DNA from: Bacteroidota bacterium
GTDB lineage: Bacteria > Bacteroidota > Ignavibacteria > Kryptoniales > JAKASW01
Reading direction: 5' to 3'
Assembly (NCBI GenBank): GCA_021789975.1
Contig: JAJYIT010000017.1
Location: forward strand, 1-64,000
DNA: 64,000 bases
The notes beneath the pieces are model-generated. The model saw nothing but the letters and a program-made list of their open reading frames with translations, made no database searches and was not told the DNA's origin. The translations under genes and the position numbers were made by a program. The first letter of the stretch is position 1. Every line of letters starts with the position of its first letter. Positions 27,679 to 37,700 of the stretch are shown in pieces.

Positions 27679-29187
27679 ATGAAAGTTGAGTTTGTAGAGA
27701 AAAATTTTACTGAGGTGAAGTCCGATGTGCTGATTCTGGCGTTGACTACTGAAGATGCAGAACCGGCAAGCAAGAAGGACCCGACGCCGAAATTCGTATC
27801 ACTCTTCCGTGATTCTGCGGGAGAACTCAAGCGGGCATTAAGCGGTTCAAACTTCACGGGGGATAAAGGCCAACAAGTTACATTATATCCTGAAGGGAGG
27901 CACCGCGTCGCACACCTGATCGGCCTTGGTCAAAGATCTCAGGTTACAGTGGAAAAGCTAAGGAGGGCTGCTGCGGCGGGCATTAAAGCTCCCAGAGCCG
28001 GCAATGTGTCTTCAGTCCTCCTGAGCGTTCTCGGTCCGACAGTAGAGCAGATCAGTGATTACGACACCGTGCATTCGATCCTGGAGGGGGCGATACTTGC
28101 GGCGTACAAGTTCGACAAGTATCTCACTCAAAACAGGAAGAAGGCTTCGCTAAGCAAATTCACCGTAGCACTCAAAGGAGTCAAGGGAGATATAGGCAGG
28201 AAAGCTGCCAGAGATGCCGCATCCGTATGTGAGTCGGTCTATCTGACACGCGATCTCTGCAATGCGCCTGCTAACGATATGTATCCGGAAGTCCTCGCTG
28301 GTATTGCGCTAAAGATAGCCAAGAAATACCGCCTGCATGCGAGGATATTCGACGAACGTGAAATTCGAAGGTTGAAGATGGGTGGTCTCCTTGCAGTTAA
28401 TTCCGGCAGTAAAAGGCCGCCGAGATTCATTACTCTTGAATACCGAGGCAAGCCCACCAGTAAAGACTGGTACGCAATCGTCGGGAAAGGAATCACTTTC
28501 GACAGCGGCGGTATATCCCTGAAGCCTGCGGCGAACATGGGTGAGATGAAGATGGATATGTCGGGAGCTGCGGCCGTCCTGGGTACAATCCAGAATCTTG
28601 CTTCACTGAAAATTCCTGTCAATGTCGTGGGGATTGCGCCGTCTGCGGAAAATCTACCCGGCGGATCGGCCTACAAACCCGGCGATGTACTTACCACCAT
28701 GTCTGGAATCACGATTGAAGTAGATAACACCGATGCTGAAGGTCGAATCATTCTTTCTGATGCGCTTCACTACGCTCAGAGATACCGACCTAAGGCCATC
28801 ATAGATCTTGCTACTCTTACCGGAGCGTGTGTCGTCGCACTGGGTCAACATGCGACCGGCATGTTCGGCACAGGAGAGGACGTGATGGCTCAATTAAAAG
28901 AAGCGGGCGAGAAGACGTTCGAGCGGGTCTGGCAGATGCCGATCTACGAGGAGTACGAAAAGCAAATAAAGAGTGACATTGCCGATGTGAAGAATGTCGG
29001 GGGAAGGTGGGCGGGGGCAATCACCGCTGCGTTGTTCCTCAAGAGATTTGTCGGTGACTATCCATGGGTCCATCTTGACATAGCGGGCACTGCCATGCTT
29101 GAGGAAGAAACTGATTATGCGCCCAAGGGTGGGTCTGGAGTCGGAGTGAGACTCCTGACGCAATTTTTCAAGCAGATTTCATCCTAA
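27679..29187 (+). CDS. pepA: Leucyl aminopeptidase (M17)
   Basis: Cytosolic metallopeptidase removing N-terminal residues from peptides. The 502 residues have the variable N-terminal domain (1-165) and the catalytic domain with the metal-site motifs VGKGITFDSGGISLKP, KMDMSGAA and the signature NTDAEGRIILSDAL. The GARW-type end motif is VGGRWAGAITAALFLKRF. An AAGGAGA site supports the ATG. It probably shares a transcript with the upstream DHH gene. Confidence 0.96.
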   Translation: MKVEFVEKNFTEVKSDVLILALTTEDAEPASKKDPTPKFVSLFRDSAGELKRALSGSNFTGDKGQQVTLYPEGRHRVAHLIGLGQRSQVTVEKLRRAAAAGIKAPRAGNVSSVLLSVLGPTVEQISDYDTVHSILEGAILAAYKFDKYLTQNRKKASLSKFTVALKGVKGDIGRKAARDAASVCESVYLTRDLCNAPANDMYPEVLAGIALKIAKKYRLHARIFDEREIRRLKMGGLLAVNSGSKRPPRFITLEYRGKPTSKDWYAIVGKGITFDSGGISLKPAANMGEMKMDMSGAAAVLGTIQNLASLKIPVNVVGIAPSAENLPGGSAYKPGDVLTTMSGITIEVDNTDAEGRIILSDALHYAQRYRPKAIIDLATLTGACVVALGQHATGMFGTGEDVMAQLKEAGEKTFERVWQMPIYEEYEKQIKSDIADVKNVGGRWAGAITAALFLKRFVGDYPWVHLDIAGTAMLEEETDYAPKGGSGVGVRLLTQFFKQISS

Positions 29188-29598
29188 AACCCACAGGGAA
29201 GAAAACTTAGCCGTTAAGATACTGTGCTAAAAGTCAAGTCATCACCAGATCGCATGTTGATGAAGTCTTTTGTTCAAGAGATAGTTCGGATCATATTGAG
29301 AGTTGTTTTTCCAAAGAGTAAAGATAAGGAGAAGAAGTTTTCTCCTGTCAAGAACTTGTGGTGGACTGAGGAAGGCGCTGGATAGCAAAGCTTAGAGATC
29401 GGATTCTGGTCTCACTACAAACTCGGGAATGCTTGGCTTCCCGGTAAGAAGGTCTCGGCACGTCTCTATCTCTCTGTCGGGCATTTTATCGGCGCTCCTG
29501 CAAATCGCTCGTAAAACGAACTCTCGCCCGAGTTTGTTATATTTCTGAACCTTTACATGCTTTTCATCATCTAAGTAACTGAAAGGAAGGAATCAGAG
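29188..29598. other. Intergenic region before the redox cassette
   Basis: No gene is well supported. A 53-codon frame at 29224-29385 (GTG start, or ATG at 29254) has a basic helical stretch but no recognisable family. The last 100 bases before trxA are the likely promoter region of the nine-gene redox cassette. The start of trxA has a GGAAGGAA site. Confidence 0.4.
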
Positions 29599-29931
29599 AT
29601 GGCAAATATCAAGGAAGCAACAACGTCGACCTTCGAAAATGAAGTTCTGAAATCTGGCGAACCGGTTTTAATAGATTTTTGGGCCCCCTGGTGCGGTCCG
29701 TGCAGAATGGTAGCGCCGGTGGTGGAAGAGATTGCAAAAGAGTACGATGGTAAAGTTAAGGTCATGAAACTAAACACTGACGAGAATATGGACATAGCCA
29801 TAAAGTACAACATTCTCAGCATCCCGACGCTTGGCTTCTTTCACGGCGGTCAGATGGTGGACAGGATTATCGGAGCGGTACCGAAAAAGGTGATAGTGGA
29901 AAAGATTTCCAAGACCTTTCAAACGAACTAA
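29599..29931 (+). CDS. trxA: Thioredoxin
   Basis: General protein disulfide reductase of 110 residues. The active site is WC32-G-P-C35 inside [21 protein letters not shown], with the usual cis-Pro in [11 protein letters not shown]. It is first in a closely packed run of nine genes of thiol and sulfur chemistry. It is likely reduced by TrxB encoded at 3.4 kb. The ATG is preceded by GGAAGGAATCAGAG. Confidence 0.96.
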   Translation: MANIKEATTSTFENEVLKSGEPVLIDFWAPWCGPCRMVAPVVEEIAKEYDGKVKVMKLNTDENMDIAIKYNILSIPTLGFFHGGQMVDRIIGAVPKKVIVEKISKTFQTN

Positions 29932-29942
29932 GGAATCTCAAA

Positions 29943-30584
29943 GTGTCATTCATCCAGGAAGAGGATAAGGCTGAAATAAGGGAACAAGTCGGAGATCTGT
30001 CTAACGATGTCAGGGTTTTAGTGTTTACGAAGAGTGAAAACTGTCAATACTGCGGTGAAGTAGAAAACATTCTCACAGAATTCGCGTCGATCTTTGATAG
30101 AGTCAGGTTGGAGAAGTACGATATAGAAAAAGATTCCGAGGTGGCAAGGAAATACGATGTCAAGCGGGCGCCCGGGATTGCGATAGTCGGCACAAAGGAT
30201 TACGGGATCAGGTATTATGGCCTACCGGCAGGCTATGAGTTCGTGGCACTAATGAATGCCGTCAGGATGGTAGGTCTGAACGATGCTGATCTCGCTCCCG
30301 AGACGATCGAGCAACTTTCGAAAATAACAAAGCCCGTTCATATTCAAGTGTTCGTTACTCCATCGTGTCCGTACTGCCCGAATGCGGTGACGCTTTCACA
30401 TCAATTTGCCATGGCAAATGATCTGGTAACCGCGGATGCGGTTGAGGCAACGGAGTTTCCCGAGCTTGCCATGCAATACAATGTTCGAGGAGTTCCGAGG
30501 ATCGTCGTTAATGAGGAGCATCATTTCGAAGGCGCGATGCCTGAAAATTGGTTTGTAGAAGAAGTTGTAAAGGCGGTGAACTGA
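29943..30584 (+). CDS. Protein disulfide oxidoreductase with two thioredoxin folds
   Basis: A 213-residue glutaredoxin-like PDO. Each half is a thioredoxin fold with its own redox pair: C34-Q-Y-C37 in the first and C142-P-Y-C145 in the second, and cis-Pro loops VKRAPGIAI and VRGVPRIVV. The CPYC site matches the more reducing/oxidising active half in archaeal and thermophile PDOs. It probably shuffles disulfides in the cytoplasm and may couple to TrxB. The GTG start is 11 bases after trxA. Confidence 0.92.
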   Translation: MSFIQEEDKAEIREQVGDLSNDVRVLVFTKSENCQYCGEVENILTEFASIFDRVRLEKYDIEKDSEVARKYDVKRAPGIAIVGTKDYGIRYYGLPAGYEFVALMNAVRMVGLNDADLAPETIEQLSKITKPVHIQVFVTPSCPYCPNAVTLSHQFAMANDLVTADAVEATEFPELAMQYNVRGVPRIVVNEEHHFEGAMPENWFVEEVVKAVN

Positions 30585-30587
30585 AAA

Positions 30588-31157
30588 ATGCCGGGACATA
30601 GATTTGAAGCTAAACATCACAAGAAGCTTGAGTCCTCTTATCGGAAGAAGATTCTTCCTCCTGCGGCAACTTTGAAGAAGTTCGGCCTTAAGAAGGGGAT
30701 GAACGTCGCAGATATCGGTGCCGGTTCAGGGTACTTTCTAATACCAGCAGCGCGCATGATAGGCCAGGAGGCGACTGCGTTCGGTGTTGACGCCTCGACC
30801 GAAATGCTCGAAATAATCAGGAGGAGACGTCATCCGTCAAATGTGGAATTGGTCCATACGAAAGATGGGTACACCGTCAAGATTGGCTCCGGCTCCATCG
30901 ATTATGTCGTAGTTAGTTCTGTCCTCCACGAGAGTCATCCCCTGCGTTTGTTGAGAGAGATTAGAAGAATTATGAGGTCTGGGGCGACGCTTCTGATAAT
31001 AGACTGGCGAAAAGACTCTCTTCGTGCGGGCCCACCCGTGGAAGAGAGATTGTCACCCGAGCAGGTTCGCCAACTGTGCGGCAAAAGCAAATTGAAATCT
31101 GTCAGGACTACGATACTCAATTCGAGATATTACGCCGTGGTGGCGAAGAAGGCGTGA
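30588..31157 (+). CDS. Class I SAM-dependent methyltransferase
   Basis: A 189-residue methyltransferase of the UbiE/Methyltransf_11/25 type. The SAM-binding loop is VADIGAGSGYFLIPAA, followed by GVDASTEMLEI (ribose-binding Asp), the acidic/Asp loop SIDYVVVSSVLHE, and LLIIDWRKD. The substrate is unknown. Its place among thiol/sulfur genes suggests a small thiol, metalloid or quinone, but that is inference. It starts 3 bases after the PDO stop and overlaps the next gene by one base. Confidence 0.88.
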   Translation: MPGHRFEAKHHKKLESSYRKKILPPAATLKKFGLKKGMNVADIGAGSGYFLIPAARMIGQEATAFGVDASTEMLEIIRRRRHPSNVELVHTKDGYTVKIGSGSIDYVVVSSVLHESHPLRLLREIRRIMRSGATLLIIDWRKDSLRAGPPVEERLSPEQVRQLCGKSKLKSVRTTILNSRYYAVVAKKA

Positions 31158-31363
31158 TGGAAAAGTTGAGAATTCGAGAGTTGGCAGGCAAGAAAAACCT
31201 GACGAAGCTTGCCTTCATAGCCGTAGGAGGAGCACTAGGTTACGCGTATTACCATTTCATTGGATGCGCATCTGGAACCTGCCCGATCACCGGGAACCCT
31301 TATGCCAGCACCTTGTACGGAGGATTGGTTGGCTTCGCCCTGTGGATGATTAAAGAGGACTGA
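31157..31363 (+). CDS. DUF6132-like small membrane protein
   Basis: A 68-residue protein with two hydrophobic helices (about 18-35 and 52-64) joined by a Cys-containing loop IGCASGTCPITGNPY. The paired cysteines and the CPIT-NPY pattern match the DUF6132 family as I recall it, often found next to thioredoxin-like and sulfur genes. The ATG overlaps the methyltransferase stop by one base, which decides the start. The two cysteines may exchange with the adjacent thioredoxins, but this is inference. Confidence 0.8.
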   Translation: MEKLRIRELAGKKNLTKLAFIAVGGALGYAYYHFIGCASGTCPITGNPYASTLYGGLVGFALWMIKED

Positions 31364-31366
31364 GGA

Positions 31367-31756
31367 ATGTTAATTCTGGTTTATATTCTGGTCGGAATCT
31401 TTTTTGCCTTCATGGCGATGCAATATCTGATGATTCTTAGAAGCAAGAAGAATAAAGGCAAGAGAATCGATCCGCTCGGCGGGCGACTCGGCAAGATGAT
31501 GGCGGCGGGGGAGAGAGCCATGGTGTATTTTTATTCACCCACCTGCCGCGCCTGCAAATATCAGACGCCGATCATTGATCGGTTGATTTCGGACGGACAT
31601 AGAATACAAAAGGTAGATATATCAAGAGATCTTTCGGTAGCAAGAAAATTCGGGGTGATGGCCACTCCCACGACAGTTGTCTTGAAAGGAAACGAAATAG
31701 TTGAGTTCATGGTAGGTGCAAAAACGGAAGACAAGTTAAGGAGCTATTTGAGTTGA
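31367..31756 (+). CDS. Membrane-anchored thioredoxin-like protein
   Basis: A 129-residue protein: an N-terminal membrane helix (about 2-22), then a basic linker (RSKKNKGKR) and a thioredoxin fold with the redox pair C60-R-A-C63 in FYSPTCRACKYQTP and the cis-Pro in VMATPTTVVL. The basic residues after the helix suggest the thioredoxin domain faces the cytoplasm. Start is 3 bases after the DUF6132 gene. It shares one base with the DUF302 start. Confidence 0.88.
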   Translation: MLILVYILVGIFFAFMAMQYLMILRSKKNKGKRIDPLGGRLGKMMAAGERAMVYFYSPTCRACKYQTPIIDRLISDGHRIQKVDISRDLSVARKFGVMATPTTVVLKGNEIVEFMVGAKTEDKLRSYLS

Positions 31757-32169
31757 TGGTCGGTAATGCGAAGCAATCGACGTCCGCCCAACTGGCTTAC
31801 ACTGTCGAGAGTAATAGAAGATTTGAGGAGATCGTCTCCGATGTGGAGAAGAAGATCCAGGAGAACGGTTTCAGAGTTCTGTATGTGCATGATGTTCAGA
31901 AGACGATGCAGGATAAAGGCTTTGAATTTTCAAGGTACAAGATAATCGAGATGTGCAACGCAAAGCTCGCTCATGACATACTCCTCGCGGAGATGGAGAT
32001 CGGGCTGATGATACCCTGTAAGATAAACGTGTACGAAAAGGGAGGGAAGAGATATGTCTCGGGTATGCTGCCGACTCTTATTTCCGATTTATATCCGAAA
32101 GTCGATCTCGGTTCCGCTCCTGATGAAGTCGAAACAATCATAAAGAAAATTATCGATGAGGTCAAGTAA
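31756..32169 (+). CDS. DUF302 family protein
   Basis: A 137-residue cytosolic protein whose core (about 14-135) matches DUF302: YTVESNRRFEEIVSDVEKKI, then FRVLYVHDVQKTMQDKG and IIEMCNAKLAHDIL, and a late MIPCKINVYEKGG strand. DUF302 proteins often occur with sulfur-oxidation or thiol genes; the activity is unknown. The ATG overlaps the previous stop (TGATG), preferred over an in-frame TTG three bases earlier. It contains two Cys in positions common in the family. Confidence 0.85.
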   Translation: MVGNAKQSTSAQLAYTVESNRRFEEIVSDVEKKIQENGFRVLYVHDVQKTMQDKGFEFSRYKIIEMCNAKLAHDILLAEMEIGLMIPCKINVYEKGGKRYVSGMLPTLISDLYPKVDLGSAPDEVETIIKKIIDEVK

Positions 32170-32170
32170 G

Positions 32171-32773
32171 ATGGCACACAAACAAAAACAAAAGGGATTT
32201 TTAGAGAAGAATCTTCATCTTATCGTCATCGCCGTCGTGGCACTCCTCGTAGTGGGAGTTTATTTAATGAAATCTAACAACAACTCTGCGGAGGCGAGTC
32301 AGGCTTCGATGGCAGGCGTGCCCGCTCAGTCAGATCCAACAGAGACGCCGGGCGGCGGGACCGTAGCACCGGACTTCACGCTAACGTCGACAGAAGGGAA
32401 GACCATAAAGCTTTCCGATTATCGGGGAAAAGTCGTCATCGTCGATTTTTGGGCTACGTGGTGTCCCCCATGTAAGGCAGAAATACCCGATTTCATCAAG
32501 CTGTATTCAAAGTATAAGACTGATGATTTCCAGATGCTCGGGATTTCTCTCGATCAAGGGGGGCTGCATGACGTCGTTCCGTTTATGAAAAACTACGGAA
32601 TCAATTATCCGATAATGCTCGGCACCGAGCAAGTAGTCGATGAGTACGGCGGCATCAGGGGAATTCCGACGACGTTTGTGATCGACAAGAAGGGGAACAT
32701 TGCCGCCGCCTTCGAAGGGTATCGACCGGCCTCCGTCTTTGAGAAACTTGTGCAGAAGCTGGTGAAAGAGTAG
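32171..32773 (+). CDS. TlpA/ResA-like periplasmic thioredoxin
   Basis: A 200-residue thiol reductase. Basic N-terminus, one membrane helix (about 16-36), a Ser/Ala/Gly linker, then a redoxin domain with the pair C98-P-P-C101 in DFWATWCPPCKAEIP and the cis-Pro in IRGIPTTFVIDKKG. It should lie on the periplasmic side and reduce cytochrome c apoprotein or other exported thiols, with electrons from CcdA (22.8 kb). It shares one base with the next start codon. Confidence 0.92.
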   Translation: MAHKQKQKGFLEKNLHLIVIAVVALLVVGVYLMKSNNNSAEASQASMAGVPAQSDPTETPGGGTVAPDFTLTSTEGKTIKLSDYRGKVVIVDFWATWCPPCKAEIPDFIKLYSKYKTDDFQMLGISLDQGGLHDVVPFMKNYGINYPIMLGTEQVVDEYGGIRGIPTTFVIDKKGNIAAAFEGYRPASVFEKLVQKLVKE

Positions 32774-33201
32774 TGAAGAGGCTCCTGATCCCGGCAGCGC
32801 TCCTCATCGTTTTTAGTTTGTCAGCGCCGCTCCGCGCTCAATCGAAAGAAAGCTTGAAGATCATCTTTCACGTCGATTCTCCGGATGTGCGTGAGCTTGA
32901 GATGGCTTTTCACAACGCTCACAGCGTCGAGATGCACGCTGGGAAGGGAGATGTTCGGATGGTCGTCGTGGTGAATGGGCCTGCGGTTAAGTTTCTCTTG
33001 AAAGGGAATAACTCAGGAATAGATAGGCAGGTCCACAGGCTGGTCTCAACCGGAGAGGTAAGCTTCCACGTTTGTGAAACTAGTCTGAAGGCTTTTCACT
33101 ACAAGACGACTGATGTCCTGGGCGATTGTGTGATCGTTCCTGCCGGAGTGATCGACATTGCCGATCTGGAAGCATCGGGGTATGCTTACATAAAGCCGTG
33201 A
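32773..33201 (+). CDS. Exported DsrE-family protein
   Basis: A 142-residue protein with a signal peptide ending at LRAQ. The mature part is a DsrE/DsrF-like fold (KIIFHVDSPD, VRMVVVVNGPAVKFLL). Two cysteines are visible, C101 (FHVCETS) and C119 (GDCVIV), in the positions where DsrE relatives bind sulfane sulfur. An exported DsrE-like protein beside TlpA and OsmC suggests periplasmic sulfur handling. The GTG start shares its first base with the TlpA stop. Confidence 0.85.
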   Translation: MKRLLIPAALLIVFSLSAPLRAQSKESLKIIFHVDSPDVRELEMAFHNAHSVEMHAGKGDVRMVVVVNGPAVKFLLKGNNSGIDRQVHRLVSTGEVSFHVCETSLKAFHYKTTDVLGDCVIVPAGVIDIADLEASGYAYIKP

Positions 33202-33238
33202 GACTAAGTCTGATTAAGATTATATCGGTGGAGAAATA

Positions 33239-33649
33239 ATGAGAATTGAGCTGAAGCAAGTCCAGGGAAATACTTATGTCGGCAAGGCGGATTCGAATCA
33301 TTGGGTTCCGATTGACACATCTGCGAAAGACGATGGCAGCGGTGCAGGCACCGGGCCGATGGAGATGGTGCTGATCGCGTTGGCGGGATGTACCGCGATG
33401 GATGTTGAATCGATCCTGAAGAAGAAGCGGGCAGATATGCGGAAGCTCGAGTTGGAAATCACGGCCGAGCGGGCCAGCGAACATCCGAAGGTCTTCACGA
33501 AAATACACTTAGTTTACATTATCCACGGGAACGTGAGGCAGGTTGATGCAGAACATGCGGTCTCTCTGTCGCGCGAGAAGTACTGCTCCGTGTCGGCGAT
33601 GCTTAAATCAACCGCAGAAATAGATCATGAAGTCAGAATTGTGGAATGA
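33239..33649 (+). CDS. OsmC family peroxiredoxin-like protein
   Basis: A 136-residue OsmC/Ohr-fold protein. The two reactive cysteines are C51 in LAGCTAMDVE and C116 in KYCSVSAM. The family detoxifies organic peroxides or handles sulfur, and this short form is closest to OsmC/YhfA. Last gene of the redox cassette, 37 bases after the DsrE gene, with a GGAG site before the ATG. It runs convergently towards surE. Confidence 0.92.
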   Translation: MRIELKQVQGNTYVGKADSNHWVPIDTSAKDDGSGAGTGPMEMVLIALAGCTAMDVESILKKKRADMRKLELEITAERASEHPKVFTKIHLVYIIHGNVRQVDAEHAVSLSREKYCSVSAMLKSTAEIDHEVRIVE

Positions 33650-33714
33650 GTACCTATTCCGAGACCGGTAATCCGGGCATCTGAAAGCCCCCGGATAGCC
33701 GTCTTAGCCGGCGC

Positions 33715-34500
33715 TTACAGTTTGAACTTCAATTTCCCTTCCCATTCTCTTCTCATCTTCTCAAGGAAATCACGGTGTGTCAGGTCGAAGTGGATCGGTG
33801 TGACCGAGATGAATCCGTCCTTTAGGGCAATTTGATCGACGTCGCCATCATGATCGAGAATGCGCATGTTGCCAGCTAACCAGTAATAATTTCTGTTCTT
33901 CGGATCTTTTCGTTGGTAAAACTTGTCGTCCCACCTGGATCGACCCTGACGTGTGAACCTTACTCCCTTAATCTTTCCTGCCGGTATTGCGGGAACGTTG
34001 ATGTTTAGTATGGTGTCTTTGGGTAATCCATTTCTACAGACAAACCTCGCCATCGTTGCTGCCACCTTAGCCGCCGGTTCGAAGTCGGGGTGCTGGGTGT
34101 ATTCGAGTGATACAGCTATCGCCGGGATGCCGAGGATAGTTCCTTCCGTCGCCGCGCTGACTGTTCCCGAATAGATTACGTTCACTGCGGTATTGAGACC
34201 GTCGTTTATTCCGGATACCACAAGATCAGGCTTTGATTTTAGAATCGATCTTATACCGAGTTTAACGCTGTCGGCAGGTGTCCCGTCCACGGCGTACCCG
34301 AATACTTCTCCGTCCCGCCTGAACTCGTGAGCCCTGAGAGGAGTACGAACGGTGATGGCGTGGCCCACTGCACTTTGTTGAATGCTCGGCGCCACCACTT
34401 TCACCTCTGCGAATTTCTTCAATGCTTTTGCGAGAACATACAATCCCGGAGCATCAATGCCATCGTCATTTGAGACAAGTATAAGAGGTTTCTTTTGCAT
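33715..34500 (-). CDS. surE: 5'/3'-nucleotidase SurE
   Basis: Survival protein that dephosphorylates nucleoside mono-phosphates. The 261 residues carry the family metal-site SNDDGIDAPG, the HAITVRTPLR loop, GYAVDGTPADSVKLG, and VSGINDGLNTAVNVIYSGTVSAA with the catalytic Asn. It is convergent with the redox cassette and oriented like the hybrid kinase gene upstream of it. Confidence 0.96.
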   Translation of the reverse strand: MQKKPLILVSNDDGIDAPGLYVLAKALKKFAEVKVVAPSIQQSAVGHAITVRTPLRAHEFRRDGEVFGYAVDGTPADSVKLGIRSILKSKPDLVVSGINDGLNTAVNVIYSGTVSAATEGTILGIPAIAVSLEYTQHPDFEPAAKVAATMARFVCRNGLPKDTILNINVPAIPAGKIKGVRFTRQGRSRWDDKFYQRKDPKNRNYYWLAGNMRILDHDGDVDQIALKDGFISVTPIHFDLTHRDFLEKMRREWEGKLKFKL

Positions 34501-34788
34501 GCCATAAGTTAAGTCCTTGACTCGATAGTTTTAAGGGAGAAGTGAGGACCCTGGACCAGCTATCATGGCTATAGCACCTTTCGCGGCTATGAGTCATATC
34601 CACCGTAGACTCTTTGAAAATTATCACAGCCAACTTCTTACGAAAGAGATCAGCATTTCTGAACGACGGAAGGCGGACGCAGCGGACGACCAAATAGCCG
34701 GGACGTCGAGTCGTGATTCCCGCCTGTCTCTAAGCGCTTCTACTTTCCCGGCTCTTTTCTGGGCTACTTACTTGATTGCGATACTTAT

Positions 34789-37700
34789 TTATCGTGGATC
34801 CAAATTGCCGAGAACGTTCGTGATTGTCTCCAGCAGCATTTTCGCGGTGTAGGGTTTCTTGAGTAAAGCGTTGATTGTACTTACGAGATCATACTGCCTG
34901 ATGCTCTCTGAATATCCTGTCGCGGCGATTATCTTGAGATCCGGTCTTATCTTCCTTAATGCTCTAATGGTGGCTGCTCCATCCATGACAGGCATCGCCA
35001 TGTCCGTAATAACGAGCGCGATCTCGTCCTTGTGTTGCGCGAAAAGAGCAACTGCTTCGCTACCATCACTCGCCAGATGAACGGCGTAACCGTACGCTTC
35101 GAGGGTGGATTTTGTAATATCTCTGATGGCTGCCTCGTCGTCGACGACAAGAATCGTTTCCCCGTGAGCCTGGCGAGGCTTTTCCTCCGCCTCCGGTTGA
35201 GGCGCCAAATCTTCACCCTTAAAAAGTGGTAAATAGATTTTGAAAGTACTTCCCTTTGTCAGTTCCGATTCTACTTCAATGAATCCATTGTGTGCATCGA
35301 CTATTTCTTGGACGATTGAAAGGCCAAGTCCGGTCCTCTTGCCAGCTCCCTTTGTAGTGAAAAACGGTTCAAAGAGCCTGTCCATATGTTCTCTCTTTAT
35401 ACCCACTCCCGTATCAGTCACTTCGATAAGAACGTAACTCCCAGGTCTGGCTGAAGGACTCATTTCAGCGTATTGCTCGTCGATCATGACATCCCTGGCA
35501 ATCAACGTCAACTTGCCGCCCTTAGGCATGGCATCTTTCGCGTTAATGCAAAGATTCATAATCACCTGGTGGATTTGGGTTTTGTCGGCGAGAATCCGTC
35601 GGATATCTTCCGCAACCATGATGTCAAGTGTAACCGATTTCGGGAACTTCTCCTCTATAATTCGTTTCATGTCACCCATAATAGTCCGGGGATCGAGTAC
35701 CTCCTTCTTGGGCTCGTTTCCTCTTGCAAATGCCAGTATCTGTTTAACAGCTCCGGTGCCTCTGTTAACCGTGGATTCGAGTGTCGCAAGGAGCTTTACT
35801 GTTTTCTCATCGTCTGAGTATTTTCTATGCAGGATCTCCAGTGCCAGTACAATCGGCGTAAGTACATTGTTGAGGTCGTGGGCGATAGCACTGGCAAGTG
35901 TCCCAAGCATTTCCATCCGCTGCGACCTTCTAAACTGTACTTCAAGTGCCTTCTGGGAGGTTATATCAGTACTTATTATGAGAATTGATTTTGGGCCTCC
36001 CAGTTTATCTCTTAAGAGCGTCCACCGACTTAGCACGGTAATTACTTTTCCGAATCTCGTTTTCTGGTTTAGCTCGCCCTCCCAATGCCCGGAGGCAAGC
36101 GTGGAACTGATAGCTTCTCTGTTGACTTCACCGACGAAGGAGAAATCGGCAGACCCAGAATTGAGCCTTTCATTTTCGACCTTTTCATCTCCGCCCTCAC
36201 CTTCCACAGAGAGGCCGATCTTGTTCTTTCCGCATACCTCCTCGGCGCTCCAGCCGTACAATTCTTCGGCACCTCTGCTCCAGAAGACGACGCGGCTGCT
36301 AAGATCCAAAACGGAGATCGCATCGTGCGACTCATCCAGCAACGCGGCTTGTTCGCGAATCCTTTCTATTGACTTGTAACGCTCGGTTACATCCAACGCC
36401 GCCCCGACCGTGTGAGTGACTTTCCCTTTGCTATCGACCATAACGCCAATACCTGATTCAACGGTCCGGATTTTCCCGTCGGGAAGCTTCACCTCAAATT
36501 CCAGCGTTTGCGGCTCTCTCGTAACAATTGCGCGCTGCAGCACGTCATTGGTTTTCTTAATATCCTCCGGTGAGAGGAGACGTTCCCAATCCTCCAGCGA
36601 TATTGTCTTCGGCTCACAGAACCCGAGTATCTCAGACATCTTCCTGTCGCAGACTGCGGAGAAAGTTTCCAGATCAAGGTCCCAAATTCCGACCTGTGCC
36701 AGCTCAGTTGCAAGAGAAATCCGCTGAGTCAATTCCCTTGCAGTTTCATCCGCCTGTTTCCTCTCGCTCACGTCCTGCTTGACCGCTATATAGTTTTTTA
36801 TTTTTCCGTTGGCGTCGATGATGGGAGTGATGGTCATCTCTTCGGTGTAGGTCGCCCCATCCTTTTTGCGATTGACAAGTTCGTTATGCCAGACATTTCC
36901 AGTCGTTATCGACTCCCACAAGTCTCGGTAGATAATCTCCGGCTGAAATCCGGACCTGAGAAATCTTGGGTTTCGTCCGATCGCCTCTTCTGCGGTATAG
37001 CCTGTCATTTTTGCGAATGCCGGATTGACCCATTTTATGATTCCATCAGGATCGGTTATGATGATACTATTGGCTGCTGCTTCCAGCGCGGATGCCTGCA
37101 GTCTCAGGTTCCCTTCGATTCTTTTCCGATCCGATATGTCAAGGATTGCTGCCACTCTGATTTCTTTCCCGTTCAGTTCCATTGTCCGCGCTTTGGTTTC
37201 AAAAGAGAATTTTGTCCCGTCTTTCTTAATCCCGATTGCTTCGTAAGTACCAAGGAAGCCATTTGCGATATGATCGGCCACAAGTTTCAGCGACTCTGGA
37301 GCAATTACAAGGGAGACGATGTCTTTCCCGAGAAGTTCTTCCGGCTCGTAGCCGAATAAATTGAAATACTGATTGTTAGCTCTAATCAGCATGCCTTTGT
37401 CATGGAACGCGATTGCTTCGTATGCAGCCTCTGAGAGAAGGCGAAACATTTCCTCACTCTTTCTGAGATCCACGAGAGCCTTCGCTTTTTCAAGTCTTAA
37501 GTCTCTTTCTCGAAGCTCCTTTTCAATTGAAGCAACGAGTCTATTGGGGTCGATTTTTAGAATGTAATCGTTAGCCCCATTTTTCAGAGTGCCGACAGCT
37601 CTATCCTCACCTATAGTTCCGGAGACAAAAATGAAGGGTATAAATTCGTCTTTTGCTCTGACGATCTTTAGCGCCTCGGTTCCTGTTAGACTCGGCATTG

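Noticed and set aside
33668-33693. Hairpin ATCCGGG/CCCGGAT between OsmC and surE genes
   Set aside because: Lacks a T-tract on either strand; could be a weak bidirectional structure but not supported as a terminator.
35486-36379. 297-codon plus-strand frame
   Set aside because: Antisense to the hybrid histidine kinase gene; Ser/Phe-rich shadow translation.
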